Source: JAUWGC01 sp963753055 | GTDB lineage: Bacteria; Bacteroidota; Bacteroidia; Bacteroidales; B18-G4 | Length of the DNA: 64,000 bases | Reading direction: 5' to 3' | Assembly (NCBI GenBank): GCA_963753055.1 | Contig: CAVWAP010000009.1 | Location: forward strand, 62,001-126,000 | In this document: one piece after another, positions 1 through 9,024 of the stretch | Layout of the letters: every line of letters begins with the position of its first letter | Numbering within the stretch: position 1 is the first letter of the stretch | Notes under the pieces: generated by a model | Told to the model about the DNA's origin: nothing | What the model saw: the letters and a program-made list of their open reading frames with translations, nothing else | The model's database searches: none | Position numbers and translations under genes: made by a program

Positions 1-851
1 CTTCCATCATATACGGCAGTTGCATAATACCAGGTCCCTGTATTCAGTGTCCCTGCAGTTGGCGATAATGTTGTGGTAGTACTCCCTGTTTTAACACGGA
101 ATCGCAGCCTGTAGCTGAACCAGTATCTCCTGGCACTAAGAGTATACCAATGATTATTTTCGTTTGTACCATTTGCTTTGGATAATACATAACCATCGGA
201 CGCCGACCAGGATTCTATGTAAATCCACGATGATATTGTAAGGGCACTGCCAGAAACGCTGAAAGTTCCAACATCCACACGGTCAGTATTATCGCCATAT
301 TCGAAATCCTGGGCATCTTCAATAACACCAGTTGTATTAACTGATCCATTGTTTGTTCCGTTACGTCCGTTTGGTGAAGCGTCATTAAAATCGCTATCCA
401 GTTGCCATACACCTTCATAGCTATTGTCCCATGTTGCTGAGGTGGAAGGGTCAGTACTTATGGAAGCATCCCCGTAATACATATATATTACGGTTCCATC
501 CTGAATCGAAGGAACTTTGACCCAGGCTTTATATGCACCTGTTGTAGTACCTTCATAATAGATAATATCATGGTCAAGTGTTGCAGAATGATCAATAGAA
601 AAGACGATATCATAACCATTTGCATTGGTGATAGCACCTCCGTTGCCTGTAGTGAGAAGGTAGGTTCCTGTAATATCAATCAGCATAGGGAAATCTGACA
701 ATGTAGCACTGTTTGGGACCTGGTTTGGCTGTACAGTTATTGCCCTTCTGAAAGAATAACCGGTCAACCACTGTGCCTGCACATTCCAGGTCATCAGCAA
801 AAGGCTGGCTAAAAGAAAAATGGATTTTATGGTTATTCCCCTGTTTATCAT
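1..851 (-). CDS. DUF2341/LamG-like secreted protein, 3' end outside window
   Basis: Minus-strand reading frame open from an ATG at 851 to the left edge (283 codons seen, no stop). The N-terminus has a signal peptide ending near VQAQW. It is followed by a DUF2341-type segment (SFRRAITVQ, then FPMLIDITG, GYDIVFS and YMYYGD), a domain usually found next to concanavalin-like LamG domains in surface proteins. The later part (VWQLDSDFNDASPNG, GTFSVSGSALTISSWIY, TGTWYYATAVYDG) reads as a LamG/laminin-G-like carbohydrate- or ligand-binding jelly roll. It lies 18 bases downstream of the fibre-like gene and probably shares its transcript. The exact ligand cannot be told. A C-terminal T9SS domain would be expected but lies outside the window. 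Confidence 0.75.
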   Translation of the reverse strand, partial: MINRGITIKSIFLLASLLLMTWNVQAQWLTGYSFRRAITVQPNQVPNSATLSDFPMLIDITGTYLLTTGNGGAITNANGYDIVFSIDHSATLDHDIIYYEGTTTGAYKAWVKVPSIQDGTVIYMYYGDASISTDPSTSATWDNSYEGVWQLDSDFNDASPNGRNGTNNGSVNTTGVIEDAQDFEYGDNTDRVDVGTFSVSGSALTISSWIYIESWSASDGYVLSKANGTNENNHWYTLSARRYWFSYRLRFRVKTGSTTTTLSPTAGTLNTGTWYYATAVYDG

Positions 852-869
852 CGTTCCCCTACATCTCGA

Positions 870-1925
870 TTATAAATATTTTGACAAAATAAACCAGTTG
901 TTTCCGTTACATTGTATTGTCATACTCTCCCCCACTACTGTAATATCTGTGTTAGTGGCTGCACCATCAATAGTTTCTGATCCATTTGGATCAATGGTGA
1001 TTGTTCCTGCAGTTGCTGAGACTTTCTTGATCACATAAACCCGGCCACTCGCTGTTGAAGCTTGTGGAAGGTTAATGGTCATTGACCCGGCATTACACAA
1101 GATAGTATAATCATTTTCATCGGGTGTATAGTTACTGTTTTGCGATGCAACAGGCAAGGATATGGATCCACCAACATCGAGTGATGAGGAAGGTGTGTTA
1201 TAATCACCGATCCTCACATCACCATTGAAGGCAGCATAGTCATCACCTAAAGAAAGCAAAGGATCATCGGGGCTTGCCCCGCCGATGTGGAAAGATGGGA
1301 CACCTGTCCTTGCATATGATGCCCGTGCTTCATACCTAAAGTTTCTCTGGCTGGTTGACGTTTTAAAAATAAAATCAACCAATGTTGTTGTTGCATCAGT
1401 AGTTTCGAAGATTGCCCCATTTTCTGCAAGTCTGTTTCTTAAGCGTAAAATAGATGGTCCGTAAACATCTGTTTGGGTCATAAGCACCAATTCCTTGGAG
1501 GCTGTGATCATTCCAGTATTCGCATCGCCCATTTTAATATCTCCGACAATCTCAAGTTCATCACTTGGTGTCGATGTGCCAATCCCAACACTCCCGGAAT
1601 TATAATATATATCACTACCTGAGACTGACCAGGGACTTGTCGAACCTGTAATGTTAGCCCAGACAGATCCGTCATAATGGTATAATCCTGATGATCCATC
1701 TGTTTGATAAACCAATAGTCCTGTTGCCGGGCTTGAGATTGCCAGCCGCTGTGACTGGGTCATCCTGGGCATCAGGAACCCGGCATTGGTTGATTTAACA
1801 TCCATGACTGAGGATGCATCTCCGGTAGTATAGGCAGGATCGTCAGTAACAACGACGGTCTGTGAGTAAACCTTAGCATGTAACGATACGCCTAAAATGA
1901 AAAGTAGCAAGACATATTTTTTCAT
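870..1925 (-). CDS. Secreted tail-fibre-like/adhesin-like protein
   Basis: A protein of about 351 residues with a signal peptide (MKKYVLLLFILGVSLHAKVYSQ). The start at 1925 is preferred over the ATG two codons upstream because MKK begins a normal signal peptide. Residues 30-90 carry the Bacteroidetes fibre signature (SSVMDVKSTNAGFLMPRM, then AISSPATGLLVYQTDG), found in many phage-tail-like or surface fibre proteins whose exact role is unknown. The C-terminus (TIDGAATNTDITVVGES, NNWFIL) resembles the beta-rich end of such fibres. It sits between a PapD-like chaperone gene (71 bases upstream) and a LamG protein (18 bases downstream), which suggests a surface-structure operon. Function is inferred from context and composition only. 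Confidence 0.7.
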   Translation of the reverse strand: MKKYVLLLFILGVSLHAKVYSQTVVVTDDPAYTTGDASSVMDVKSTNAGFLMPRMTQSQRLAISSPATGLLVYQTDGSSGLYHYDGSVWANITGSTSPWSVSGSDIYYNSGSVGIGTSTPSDELEIVGDIKMGDANTGMITASKELVLMTQTDVYGPSILRLRNRLAENGAIFETTDATTTLVDFIFKTSTSQRNFRYEARASYARTGVPSFHIGGASPDDPLLSLGDDYAAFNGDVRIGDYNTPSSSLDVGGSISLPVASQNSNYTPDENDYTILCNAGSMTINLPQASTASGRVYVIKKVSATAGTITIDPNGSETIDGAATNTDITVVGESMTIQCNGNNWFILSKYL

Positions 1926-2002
1926 ATGCACAATTTTTTTTCAATAGTGGAAAAGGGTTTAATCCTGGATCAAGGATCGAAATTCTAAGCTGGGGCTTTT
2001 GA

Positions 2003-2887
2003 TTATAATGTAAGCTCTGTTTCAGCCATTGTGGCATCACGAGCATCTGATTGAACAGCATAGACCACTTGCAATTTTCCCTGTGTATAATTGACACCAA
2101 GATCGTTATTAAGCTGCAAGCGAAAATGTCTGATCTTATTGGGTGTATATACCGCCATTCCCCTTACCAGGCCAACCTGGGTCCTGATACCATCCAGTCC
2201 AATGTGTTCAACTGTAATATTACCGTATACTGACATATTGCCGGAACGGGCAAACGTCAAATTCAGCACCGGCATTTGGTTATCAATCATTTCAAAGCTG
2301 CTCCCTGAGATATCGACCTGTGCTGTTGATTCACCTTTACGAATAATCACAGGAATAGTAATCCCAAAGATTGCCTGAAGTTGTATTGTTATCGAAGAGT
2401 CAGCCGCAGCAGCCTCTTCTTCGCCAAGTGGCTTTTCATCCGGAACGGCCCTGAAATAAAAGTGTGACCTGTATTCGCCCGGCTCCAACTGGCTGGTTTT
2501 ACTCAGCTGCACTTTAATAGTCTGTGCTTCATTGGGCCCAAGGATCACGTTGCGTGGGAAAAAACGAATAAAGTTGTCAGCAAATCTCTGTCCGGAATCA
2601 GGTTCAGTGATTTGTTCGAATGACCCATCTTCGTTCATTCGATATTGAATCAACGAAACCACATACCTGGCCGTATCTTGCCCGGTGTTTGCAATGTTCA
2701 ATACTTCAGATCTCTTAGAACCGTCAAAAACGAGGCGGTGGGGTGTGACCATAATATCCCCCTGTGCCCTTGCCTTTAATGGCAATAAAGTCGATAAAAG
2801 TATTGACCCTGCAAGCAATAAGCCGAATATTTTCGGTTGATTTAACACAGTTTTATTGCTAGATATTTTTCCTATTTGCATGGCCAA
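2003..2887 (-). CDS. PapD-like periplasmic fimbrial chaperone
   Basis: A 294-residue protein with a hydrophobic leader (GLLLAGSILLSTLLPLKARA) and an N-terminal immunoglobulin-like PapD fold: GDIMVTPHRLVFDG, RSEVLNIANTGQDTARYVVSL, then FFPRNVILGPNEAQTIKVQL, the usual place of the chaperone strand that receives subunits. The second domain (ITIPVIIRKGE onward) matches the conserved IPV-I strand of pilus chaperones. Such chaperones hold beta-strand-donating subunits in the periplasm. The neighbouring DUF4402 proteins are the obvious candidate clients, but no usher is visible in the window. The start could also be the second Met two codons in. Confidence is high for the family, moderate for the partner. 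Confidence 0.8.
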   Translation of the reverse strand: MAMQIGKISSNKTVLNQPKIFGLLLAGSILLSTLLPLKARAQGDIMVTPHRLVFDGSKRSEVLNIANTGQDTARYVVSLIQYRMNEDGSFEQITEPDSGQRFADNFIRFFPRNVILGPNEAQTIKVQLSKTSQLEPGEYRSHFYFRAVPDEKPLGEEEAAAADSSITIQLQAIFGITIPVIIRKGESTAQVDISGSSFEMIDNQMPVLNLTFARSGNMSVYGNITVEHIGLDGIRTQVGLVRGMAVYTPNKIRHFRLQLNNDLGVNYTQGKLQVVYAVQSDARDATMAETELTL

Positions 2888-2959
2888 GATTTAGGTGAAT
2901 ATACTTTTAACGTTAATATTGTAGCAGTGTTACATTATAATACTGGTTTAAAAGTAGTA

Positions 2960-2991
2960 AAAAAAAAGGATAATAGTATCAGCTATTATCC
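2960..2991 (-). terminator. Rho-independent terminator after the DUF4402 genes
   Basis: On the minus strand a perfect 9-bp stem (GGATAATAG / CTATTATCC, loop of 6) is followed by a run of about nine T. It lies between the DUF4402 gene ending at 3081 and the chaperone gene starting at 2887, so it separates the subunit-like genes from the chaperone transcript. Confidence 0.75.
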
Positions 2992-3080
2992 TAATTCCTT
3001 AAACAGCTGCCTGTTAATAATCTATTAACGGCTATGCAAATTGTATGGCATAACAGCCATTGACAACATTATTTCAATGA

Positions 3081-3605
3081 TCAATGATAGTTGAAAATAA
3101 TTGAATAAAAACCTGTATAGAGACCGACAGGGTTATCATTCAAATTATTCACATCCAGGATCGCCCCGACATTAACCCCAAGGGCTCCACCGTCAAGCTT
3201 CCATGTTTCATCTGGTGCAGGTGCAGAATCCCAGCCATGCACCAGCATGGTGTTTGAACTTCCAATATGATTAAGAACGGTTGGTCCTTTTGACAGTGAT
3301 ATTGAAAAAGCTTTATCTTGAATTCCTGTGATGTAAAACTTTGCTGGTGATTGAGCGTTGCTGATCATCACAACGGATCCTTTGGTATCTATTTCACCAC
3401 CGGGTGAGATTTGCACCTGTCCGCCACTTTGTCCTGGTGCGCAATGTCCAAAGTTTAGCTGGCTTCCAGCCTGTGCCGTTGTCGTATAGATCACTTCTGC
3501 GCTCACGGATGCAGTTGACCTTGCCGAAGCCTGGCCCTGGCCCAGAACATTTTGTGTCTGGAAGCCAAAGTACATCCCTAATAATATGAACAGCAGCTTT
3601 TTCAT
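3081..3605 (-). CDS. DUF4402 domain secreted protein
   Basis: A 174-residue protein with a signal peptide (MKKLLFILLGMYFGFQTQNVLGQ). The mature part follows the DUF4402 pattern: an early alternating Ala/Ser stretch (ASARSTASVSAEVIYTT), NFGHCAPG, IDTKGSVVM, AKFYITG and a C-terminus ending IIFNYH that resembles a final beta strand. DUF4402 proteins are pilin-like or spore-coat-U-like surface subunits; their partners are usually chaperone-usher-like. It is 43 bases downstream of a second DUF4402 gene, likely the same transcript, ended by the terminator at about 2975. Sequence similarity to the neighbour is weak apart from the general fold pattern. Confidence 0.75.
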   Translation of the reverse strand: MKKLLFILLGMYFGFQTQNVLGQGQASARSTASVSAEVIYTTTAQAGSQLNFGHCAPGQSGGQVQISPGGEIDTKGSVVMISNAQSPAKFYITGIQDKAFSISLSKGPTVLNHIGSSNTMLVHGWDSAPAPDETWKLDGGALGVNVGAILDVNNLNDNPVGLYTGFYSIIFNYH

Positions 3606-3648
3606 TTTACACTATAATTCAAGTCTAAAACTTAAAATTAGTTATTTT

Positions 3649-4152
3649 CTAGTTATAATTTACTGTCACATCAAATCCAGTTGCATTGGTATAAACACCA
3701 CCAACCTGGCCAGCACCAACATTCAATGTTGCTCCAACATTAAGTGTTTCTGAACCACCTGTCAGTGTACCTGTTCCATTTGGATTACTGGTAAAAGTAT
3801 TCACAATCATTGTTTCAGAACCTGAAACCCTGGTTATGGTATAATCAGTAGTTGGTAATGTAATAGTATAGGTATAACCATCATTACCAGTAACATCGAA
3901 AGAAGCAGCTGCCACTGTACCTGTAATTGCAGGAAGTGTAAGAGCTCCAGTAGTTGTTCTTGTACCAGCCGGGTCTAATATAACAGTACCTGCTCCAGAG
4001 ACTGCAATGTTACCAAAGTTCATATCGACTGTGTTTGCAATCCCAATAGGTGCAACGATTGTAGCTGTACTAGTAGCTGATGCTGTTACCTGGGCGAAAG
4101 TGCTTGCTGAAAATGCAATAAGCAAAAATGCTAAAAAGAGTAATTTTTTCAT
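3649..4152 (-). CDS. DUF4402 domain secreted protein (pilin-like)
   Basis: A 167-residue protein with a signal peptide (MKKLLFLAFLLIAFSASTFAQ). The mature part has the DUF4402 layout: Thr/Ala-rich start (VTASATSTATIVAPIGI), DMNFGNIAV, VILDPAGTRT, AASFDVTGNDGYTYTI, and a final strand (GFDVTVNYN). It is poor in charged residues and has no cysteine, like a structural subunit. It is the first gene of the two-gene DUF4402 unit; the 530-base AT-rich region upstream presumably holds the promoter. An assembly role with the PapD-like chaperone is inferred from neighbourhood only. Confidence 0.78.
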   Translation of the reverse strand: MKKLLFLAFLLIAFSASTFAQVTASATSTATIVAPIGIANTVDMNFGNIAVSGAGTVILDPAGTRTTTGALTLPAITGTVAAASFDVTGNDGYTYTITLPTTDYTITRVSGSETMIVNTFTSNPNGTGTLTGGSETLNVGATLNVGAGQVGGVYTNATGFDVTVNYN

Positions 4153-4684
4153 GGTAATAAATTTTTGAATTATTAATTAAAATTGATTTAATTTCCTTTC
4201 AAACTCATTTAAGAACGTTGTTGGTGGAGCGTAACTAAGAAATGAGTGATGGAATCAAATAATTTTAGATTCTTTTTTGGATGGGGTAATTATAAGAATT
4301 GGTGGGTTTGGGTGTGCTCTTTTACAAGCTTTATATTATATAAGTTGTTTGTTTACCTTTCATTTAACATCTTTTTAACAATAAAGTTCAAGGCTTTCTT
4401 ACAACTCTTAATTGCCTAAGTGCAACTACGGAAAAGAACGTGCGGGTTTTGATCGATTTGACCTTGTATACATAGGACAAATTCATTGGTTTCACTTTTT
4501 TTCAAAAAAATTTATAAAAAATTTCTCTAAAACAAACATAATTCCCCCATAACGCATGCCAGATAAGGGTTTCAGAGATTTAAAAAAAATTAAAAAAAGT
4601 TTTTTCAGGGTTAAAAATAAAAGGTAGGGAAATCACCCATATATCAGTGATCAGTGATCAGTGAACAGTGAACAGAGGGAGGTT
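4153..4684. other. Intergenic region, AT-rich, no gene seen
   Basis: About 530 bases between the divergently oriented upstream ends and the MFS gene. It holds A/T runs (4490-4620) and, at about 4648-4677, a short oligomeric repeat built from CAGTGATCAGTGAACAGTG, a family that recurs at 5957, 42890, 55285 and 58848. No open frame with a plausible start was found. Confidence 0.6.
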
Positions 4685-5860
4685 TTAGTTTTTAGGTTTT
4701 TCGATGAGCATCAACACAAACGGGACTGTTCCGAGAGAAAGATAAGCTGATATCTTGAAGGTAAGCTCCATACCGATCCAGTCACTAAGAACGCCAACAA
4801 GGAGCACCGCAAGGGCCCCCATCCCAAAGCTGATCGTCATGAAAATACCATTAAGAAATGCAGGTCTTTCTGTCGCCCTGTCCTGGATAAGAGCAAGGAC
4901 AACCGGGGTAAACCCAAAAAGGAAGAAACCAAGCAAAACCAGTAAAGGCAATTCAAGTGGTTTACCGGCAATAGTAAAAAGCCACATCAAAACGGGGGCG
5001 ACAATGGAGATAATAAGCAATACTGCTTTTCTTCCAATTTTATCTGAATAGCTACCAATGACAAGTGTACCTGCCGCACCAGCCAGCTCAAGTATTGAAA
5101 GAGAAATTCCTCCCATCCAGAGGCTTTCACCTCTTAAATTCATGTAAGTAGGGAGAAAAATGGTCAGTGCCGACTTCATTACTGACCTGAAAAAAGTCAT
5201 CCCAATCAGTATGATAAACAGGGGAAGATGTTTCCTCAGGGTTTTCCCAATACCACTCCATTCATTGTTTTTGCTGAAGTCATCAGCTATTTTTATCTTT
5301 CTTAATCGAAAATATAGGATCAGGGATGCAATCAGCCCAAGGGGTATTAATTTATAAGTTCCTTCCAGTCCCCATAAGGAAACGCCTCCAAGGATTATCA
5401 ATGGGCCTATTGTCCTTGCCAGTTCTCCCCCAAACATAAAAAAGCTCATTCCCCTTCCTGTTAAGCTACCTGAAATTTTCTTGATCATCACTGGCCCGGG
5501 GACATGGAACATGGTCGAGCTGACACCCATGACCAACAGCAGGATGGCAAGGACTGTAACACTGTGAGCCACACCCAATAAGCTCATGGAAATGGCTGTA
5601 ATAACGGGAGAGAATATAAGCAGGTACCTCAGGGCTATCCTGTCGGCCATTAAACCGATAAACGGGTTAATCAGGGAAGGCAATCTCTGTATCAGGGATA
5701 ATAACCCTACCATGGCAAATGAAATGCTGAGTTTTTCAATCAGCAAAGGGAGAATAGGGGCTAAAAAGGAGGAATAAATATCATGGACAAGGTGTGCAAT
5801 GGAAATAGTAAGCACATTTCCAAATTGAAAACCATCCTTGTTTAATTTAATCTTCTTCAC
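4685..5860 (-). CDS. MFS transporter, fosmidomycin-resistance (Fsr)-like
   Basis: A 391-residue polytopic membrane protein with 12 predicted hydrophobic segments. The first segment carries the Fsr-type motif HLVHDIYSSFLAPILPLL, and the loop after helix 2 has GLMADRI, a version of the MFS motif A. The second half repeats this (GSYSDKIGRK). Fsr-family proteins are proton-coupled drug or small-molecule exporters; the E. coli member gives fosmidomycin resistance. The substrate here is unknown. The gene stands alone, with repeat-filled spacers on both sides. The start at 5860 gives a short cytoplasmic N-terminus (MKKIKLNKDG) typical of this family. Confidence 0.82.
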   Translation of the reverse strand: MKKIKLNKDGFQFGNVLTISIAHLVHDIYSSFLAPILPLLIEKLSISFAMVGLLSLIQRLPSLINPFIGLMADRIALRYLLIFSPVITAISMSLLGVAHSVTVLAILLLVMGVSSTMFHVPGPVMIKKISGSLTGRGMSFFMFGGELARTIGPLIILGGVSLWGLEGTYKLIPLGLIASLILYFRLRKIKIADDFSKNNEWSGIGKTLRKHLPLFIILIGMTFFRSVMKSALTIFLPTYMNLRGESLWMGGISLSILELAGAAGTLVIGSYSDKIGRKAVLLIISIVAPVLMWLFTIAGKPLELPLLVLLGFFLFGFTPVVLALIQDRATERPAFLNGIFMTISFGMGALAVLLVGVLSDWIGMELTFKISAYLSLGTVPFVLMLIEKPKN

Positions 5861-5902
5861 TCCGAAGCAAATGGAAGTTTGCAGGGCGCAAAGGTAGTAA
5901 AT

Positions 5903-5985
5903 ACTGATATCTGATTTATGATATCTGATATCTGATATCTGATTTATGATTTTCTGTTCAGTGATCAGTGTTCAGTGTTCACTGA
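5903..5985. repeat. Short oligomeric repeats (GATATCTGATAT and CAGTGTTCAGTG types)
   Basis: The spacer between the MFS and ppc genes is filled by tandem copies of a TGATATCTGATATC-type motif (5903-5945) followed by a CAGTGATCAGTGTTCAGTG motif (5957-5984). Both families recur elsewhere in the window, including inside genes. Confidence 0.7.
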
Positions 5986-6020
5986 TTTTGATCCTACCAT
6001 AAGCATTATCTTGCTAATAT

Positions 6021-8570
6021 TTAAATAGAATTCCTGCTGGCATTGATAATTCCATATAGTGAACGAGTGATTAGCTTTTCATAACTCGCTTTATGTTCTG
6101 ATCCCCGCTCCACCTGTTGCATGGCAAATTGCTGAATGAGCAGAAGTGGTAATACGATATGTTCCCTCATCTCTATTGAATTTCGTGTAGCAGGCTCTTC
6201 CTCCATCAATTCTTCATAGCCGGAAATAGCTAACACCATTTCTTTTGATAAACAGTATTCCTTATAAATCAGCTGCCAGAATTCTCCATACAATTTGTCA
6301 TTGCCAATATGTCTGGTAAGGGCAAAATTGCATTTATACAGCGACATCATACTGTTTAGTATCAATGCTTTAAAAAACAGTACCTCTTTGAATAATTGCT
6401 TTAATTCATTTAGTTTCCCTTTCTTTATGAGAAGATCCAGGGCTGTCCCAAGACCAAAATAGCCAGGAATGTTTTGTTTCATCTGGCTCCAGGCTCCAAC
6501 GAAAGGTATAGCACGGAGATCCTTGAACTCTAATTCTTTCTTTTTACCCCGCTTTGCTGGCCTACTGCCAATATTTGCATCGCTGTAATACTTCAGTGGA
6601 GTTTTATGTTCAAGATAGGGAACAAAGGATAAATCATTTTTTAGCTCCAGGTATTTAGTGTAACTTATCTCCGACAGTTCTTCTATCAATTCACGTGATT
6701 TATCCGAAATGCATATCTTCTCATCCCTGAGATCTCTTGATAACCCGGCTGTAAGCAAATGGTCACAGTTATTTATAAACTGCTCTTCAGTACCAAATCT
6801 GCTGGTTATGGTTTGCCCCTGAATGGTAAGTTGGATTTCATGGTTGGCTATTTTTTCGCTTTGCGCTGCATAAAAGCGATGAGATTTCCCACCACCGCGT
6901 GCCGGAGGTCCTCCACGTCCATCGAAAAAGATAACATCAATACCATACTTTGTACAAACGGAAGTCAGCTCCTCCTTGGTTTTAAAAATCGACCAGTTTG
7001 CTTTCAGGTAACCACCATCTTTGGTGCCATCGGAAAAGCCCAGCATGATAGTTTGCTTATTACCTCTTCGCCTGATGTGCTCAAAGTACTGCGAGATGTT
7101 GAACAGTTTCTCCATGACGCCTGCCCCATTAGTCATTCCCTTCATGGTTTCAAAGAGTGGCACTATATCGAAGCCTATCTTGTTTTGAGGGCAAGCACAC
7201 CATCTGAAGAGTGCATAAACAAATAATACGGAGTATATATCTTCGGCATTACTGATGATATACCTGTTACAGCCCCATTCTCCATTCTTCTTTTGGATAT
7301 CCTTAAGTTGAAAAATGTTGATGATCGTTTCTTTCACGACATCATCTTCAAACATTTCTGGCTTGACGTCAAATTCAGCAGATAGCAGGATACTTATTAG
7401 TTTTTTTTGCGGCAGTTCATCCAACGTGGTTTTTATTAAACCTTCCTTTTTTAAAATTTTTGTAACTGCCTTTTGATGTATGCTGTGGTCTTGCCTGATG
7501 TCGAGTGTGGCAAAATGTGTACGAAAGATCTTAAGTTTATCGATAAATTCATCCAGTTCTTTGAGATATAGCTTATTGTAATGCTTCAGGACCAGTTCCC
7601 GGATTTTTGACAAGGATGAATTAATCTCATCAAAGCCGAGAACATACGTACTATCAAACATGCTTTTATATACCTTGCCACGCAGTGCTGCAATAATTTC
7701 ATCAACCTTTCTGAATGTTAGTTTTTGTTCCAGTTCTTTGATGTCCCCGTAATAACATTTCATCAAGCTCATGCGTAACTCATCAGCGACTTCTTTTGTA
7801 ATATTGGCAGTAACATATGGATTGCCATCACGGTCGCCTCCTGGCCAGAACCCAATACATATCAGCCGAGGGTTTTCAAATGATTGCTTTGAGAGGTTTT
7901 CCTTGATGCTTGAATAGAATTTTCCTATGGCATCGTAATACACATGCCTTAAATAATAGATTATGTTCTGTGCCTCTTCAAATGGAGTTGGCTTCTTAGA
8001 TTTCCGCATGGGTGTCATGCCTAGCTGTTGGAGGGCGAGGTCCATGCTGTTCAAATCATTATGGTCGACCATGATCTTGAGCTTGGAAATAATATCCAGT
8101 ATTGCAGGCGGATAAAACTGGGTGGGGTGTGCCGTAAATACAGGCCTAATGCTGAATGATGAAAGCTTTTTAAGTATGCTTGCTTCAATGTCTGATTGCA
8201 TCCCCATATGGATAGTGTCGCGTATCGAATTATTATGAATATTATCCTGTAAATACGGAAATGCCGAATCTTCTATACTGTCGAACAGCACGATTTGCCT
8301 CTCGACATATTGAATTACCTTGAACATGAAATCTATTTTTTCATGCTCATCTGTAATATCTGTGTTCGTCTTGAAATAACCATCGATGATTTGATCAGGG
8401 TCCTTGCCTTTATCAAGGCTTGCATCGATATATGCTGTCATCACCGGGATCATCATCCCAATATGGCTGACATTTTTAAATGGAAGATTAAGGAAAATGC
8501 TATTATAAACGTTATACTTTTTCCTCACCCAGCGGTCGAAAGCAATGTCTAATTGTGAGGGTTGTTGCAT
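6021..8570 (-). CDS. ppc: Phosphoenolpyruvate carboxylase
   Basis: An 849-residue soluble enzyme that adds bicarbonate to phosphoenolpyruvate to make oxaloacetate, replenishing the TCA cycle or feeding succinate formation. Catalytic and binding motifs are present: TAHPT with His148, GFWPGGDRDGNP (about 240-250), MLGFSDGTKDGGYLKANW (about 510-525) and FFDGRGGPPARGGG (about 555). The C-terminus (IINASRNSI) is a shortened version of the usual asparagine-rich end. The length is slightly below the about 880 residues of E. coli and fits the Bacteroidetes branch. It is a single-gene unit; the start at 8570 is the only upstream Met before a non-coding stretch. Its frame is undamaged. Confidence 0.95.
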   Translation of the reverse strand: MQQPSQLDIAFDRWVRKKYNVYNSIFLNLPFKNVSHIGMMIPVMTAYIDASLDKGKDPDQIIDGYFKTNTDITDEHEKIDFMFKVIQYVERQIVLFDSIEDSAFPYLQDNIHNNSIRDTIHMGMQSDIEASILKKLSSFSIRPVFTAHPTQFYPPAILDIISKLKIMVDHNDLNSMDLALQQLGMTPMRKSKKPTPFEEAQNIIYYLRHVYYDAIGKFYSSIKENLSKQSFENPRLICIGFWPGGDRDGNPYVTANITKEVADELRMSLMKCYYGDIKELEQKLTFRKVDEIIAALRGKVYKSMFDSTYVLGFDEINSSLSKIRELVLKHYNKLYLKELDEFIDKLKIFRTHFATLDIRQDHSIHQKAVTKILKKEGLIKTTLDELPQKKLISILLSAEFDVKPEMFEDDVVKETIINIFQLKDIQKKNGEWGCNRYIISNAEDIYSVLFVYALFRWCACPQNKIGFDIVPLFETMKGMTNGAGVMEKLFNISQYFEHIRRRGNKQTIMLGFSDGTKDGGYLKANWSIFKTKEELTSVCTKYGIDVIFFDGRGGPPARGGGKSHRFYAAQSEKIANHEIQLTIQGQTITSRFGTEEQFINNCDHLLTAGLSRDLRDEKICISDKSRELIEELSEISYTKYLELKNDLSFVPYLEHKTPLKYYSDANIGSRPAKRGKKKELEFKDLRAIPFVGAWSQMKQNIPGYFGLGTALDLLIKKGKLNELKQLFKEVLFFKALILNSMMSLYKCNFALTRHIGNDKLYGEFWQLIYKEYCLSKEMVLAISGYEELMEEEPATRNSIEMREHIVLPLLLIQQFAMQQVERGSEHKASYEKLITRSLYGIINASRNSI

Positions 8571-9024
8571 CTTAATATTTTATCTTTCTATCTAAGGTAA
8601 TATAAATTCCATTCATGATAATATGAAAGCCAGGGAGATCTCTTAGACAAGGAACAGGGATCTACTGTCCCTTTCAACAGCTTTAATGCAAGGAGGAGTC
8701 CCTTTGCTTGCTTCTTGAAGAAAAAATATTAATTTGGAACTCTCTGAAATTCACACCCACACTCATGTTCGGGATGTAGCGCGTCTCGATACATTTTCAA
8801 AACATATTGATTTTCTATCCCTTACACTGAAAATGATTTTGTGACCACCAAGGCAATACTTATTGAATAATTCCCCGTTTCACAAAAGCTATTTACAAGC
8901 AGTATTTCTTATTTATATTTCATAAAAATACTTTCATTTATGTAATTACTCATATATAGTTGCGTCATATTATTGAGCGAATAAATATTGTTGTAATAAT
9001 ATTGGATCAATCAAATGTATCCCT
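8571..9024. other. Intergenic region between ppc and the ChaN-like gene
   Basis: About 450 bases with no supported gene. It contains the tRNA-Pro-derived repeat at 8770-8826 (listed separately) and an AT-rich stretch before the plus-strand gene that presumably carries its promoter. Confidence 0.6.
8770..8826 (+). repeat. tRNA-Pro-derived dispersed repeat, copy A
   Basis: Begins with CGGGATGTAGCGCG, the 5' acceptor and D-stem sequence of the tRNA-Pro at 37148, then runs into an AT-rich tail. It is 57 bases long and matches 10265-10321 with two mismatches. The pair flanks the gene at 9025-10254 in direct orientation. Confidence 0.75.

Noticed and set aside
820..1038. 72-codon plus-strand frame at the left end
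   Set aside because: It overlaps the starts and ends of two clear minus-strand genes and lacks any family motif.
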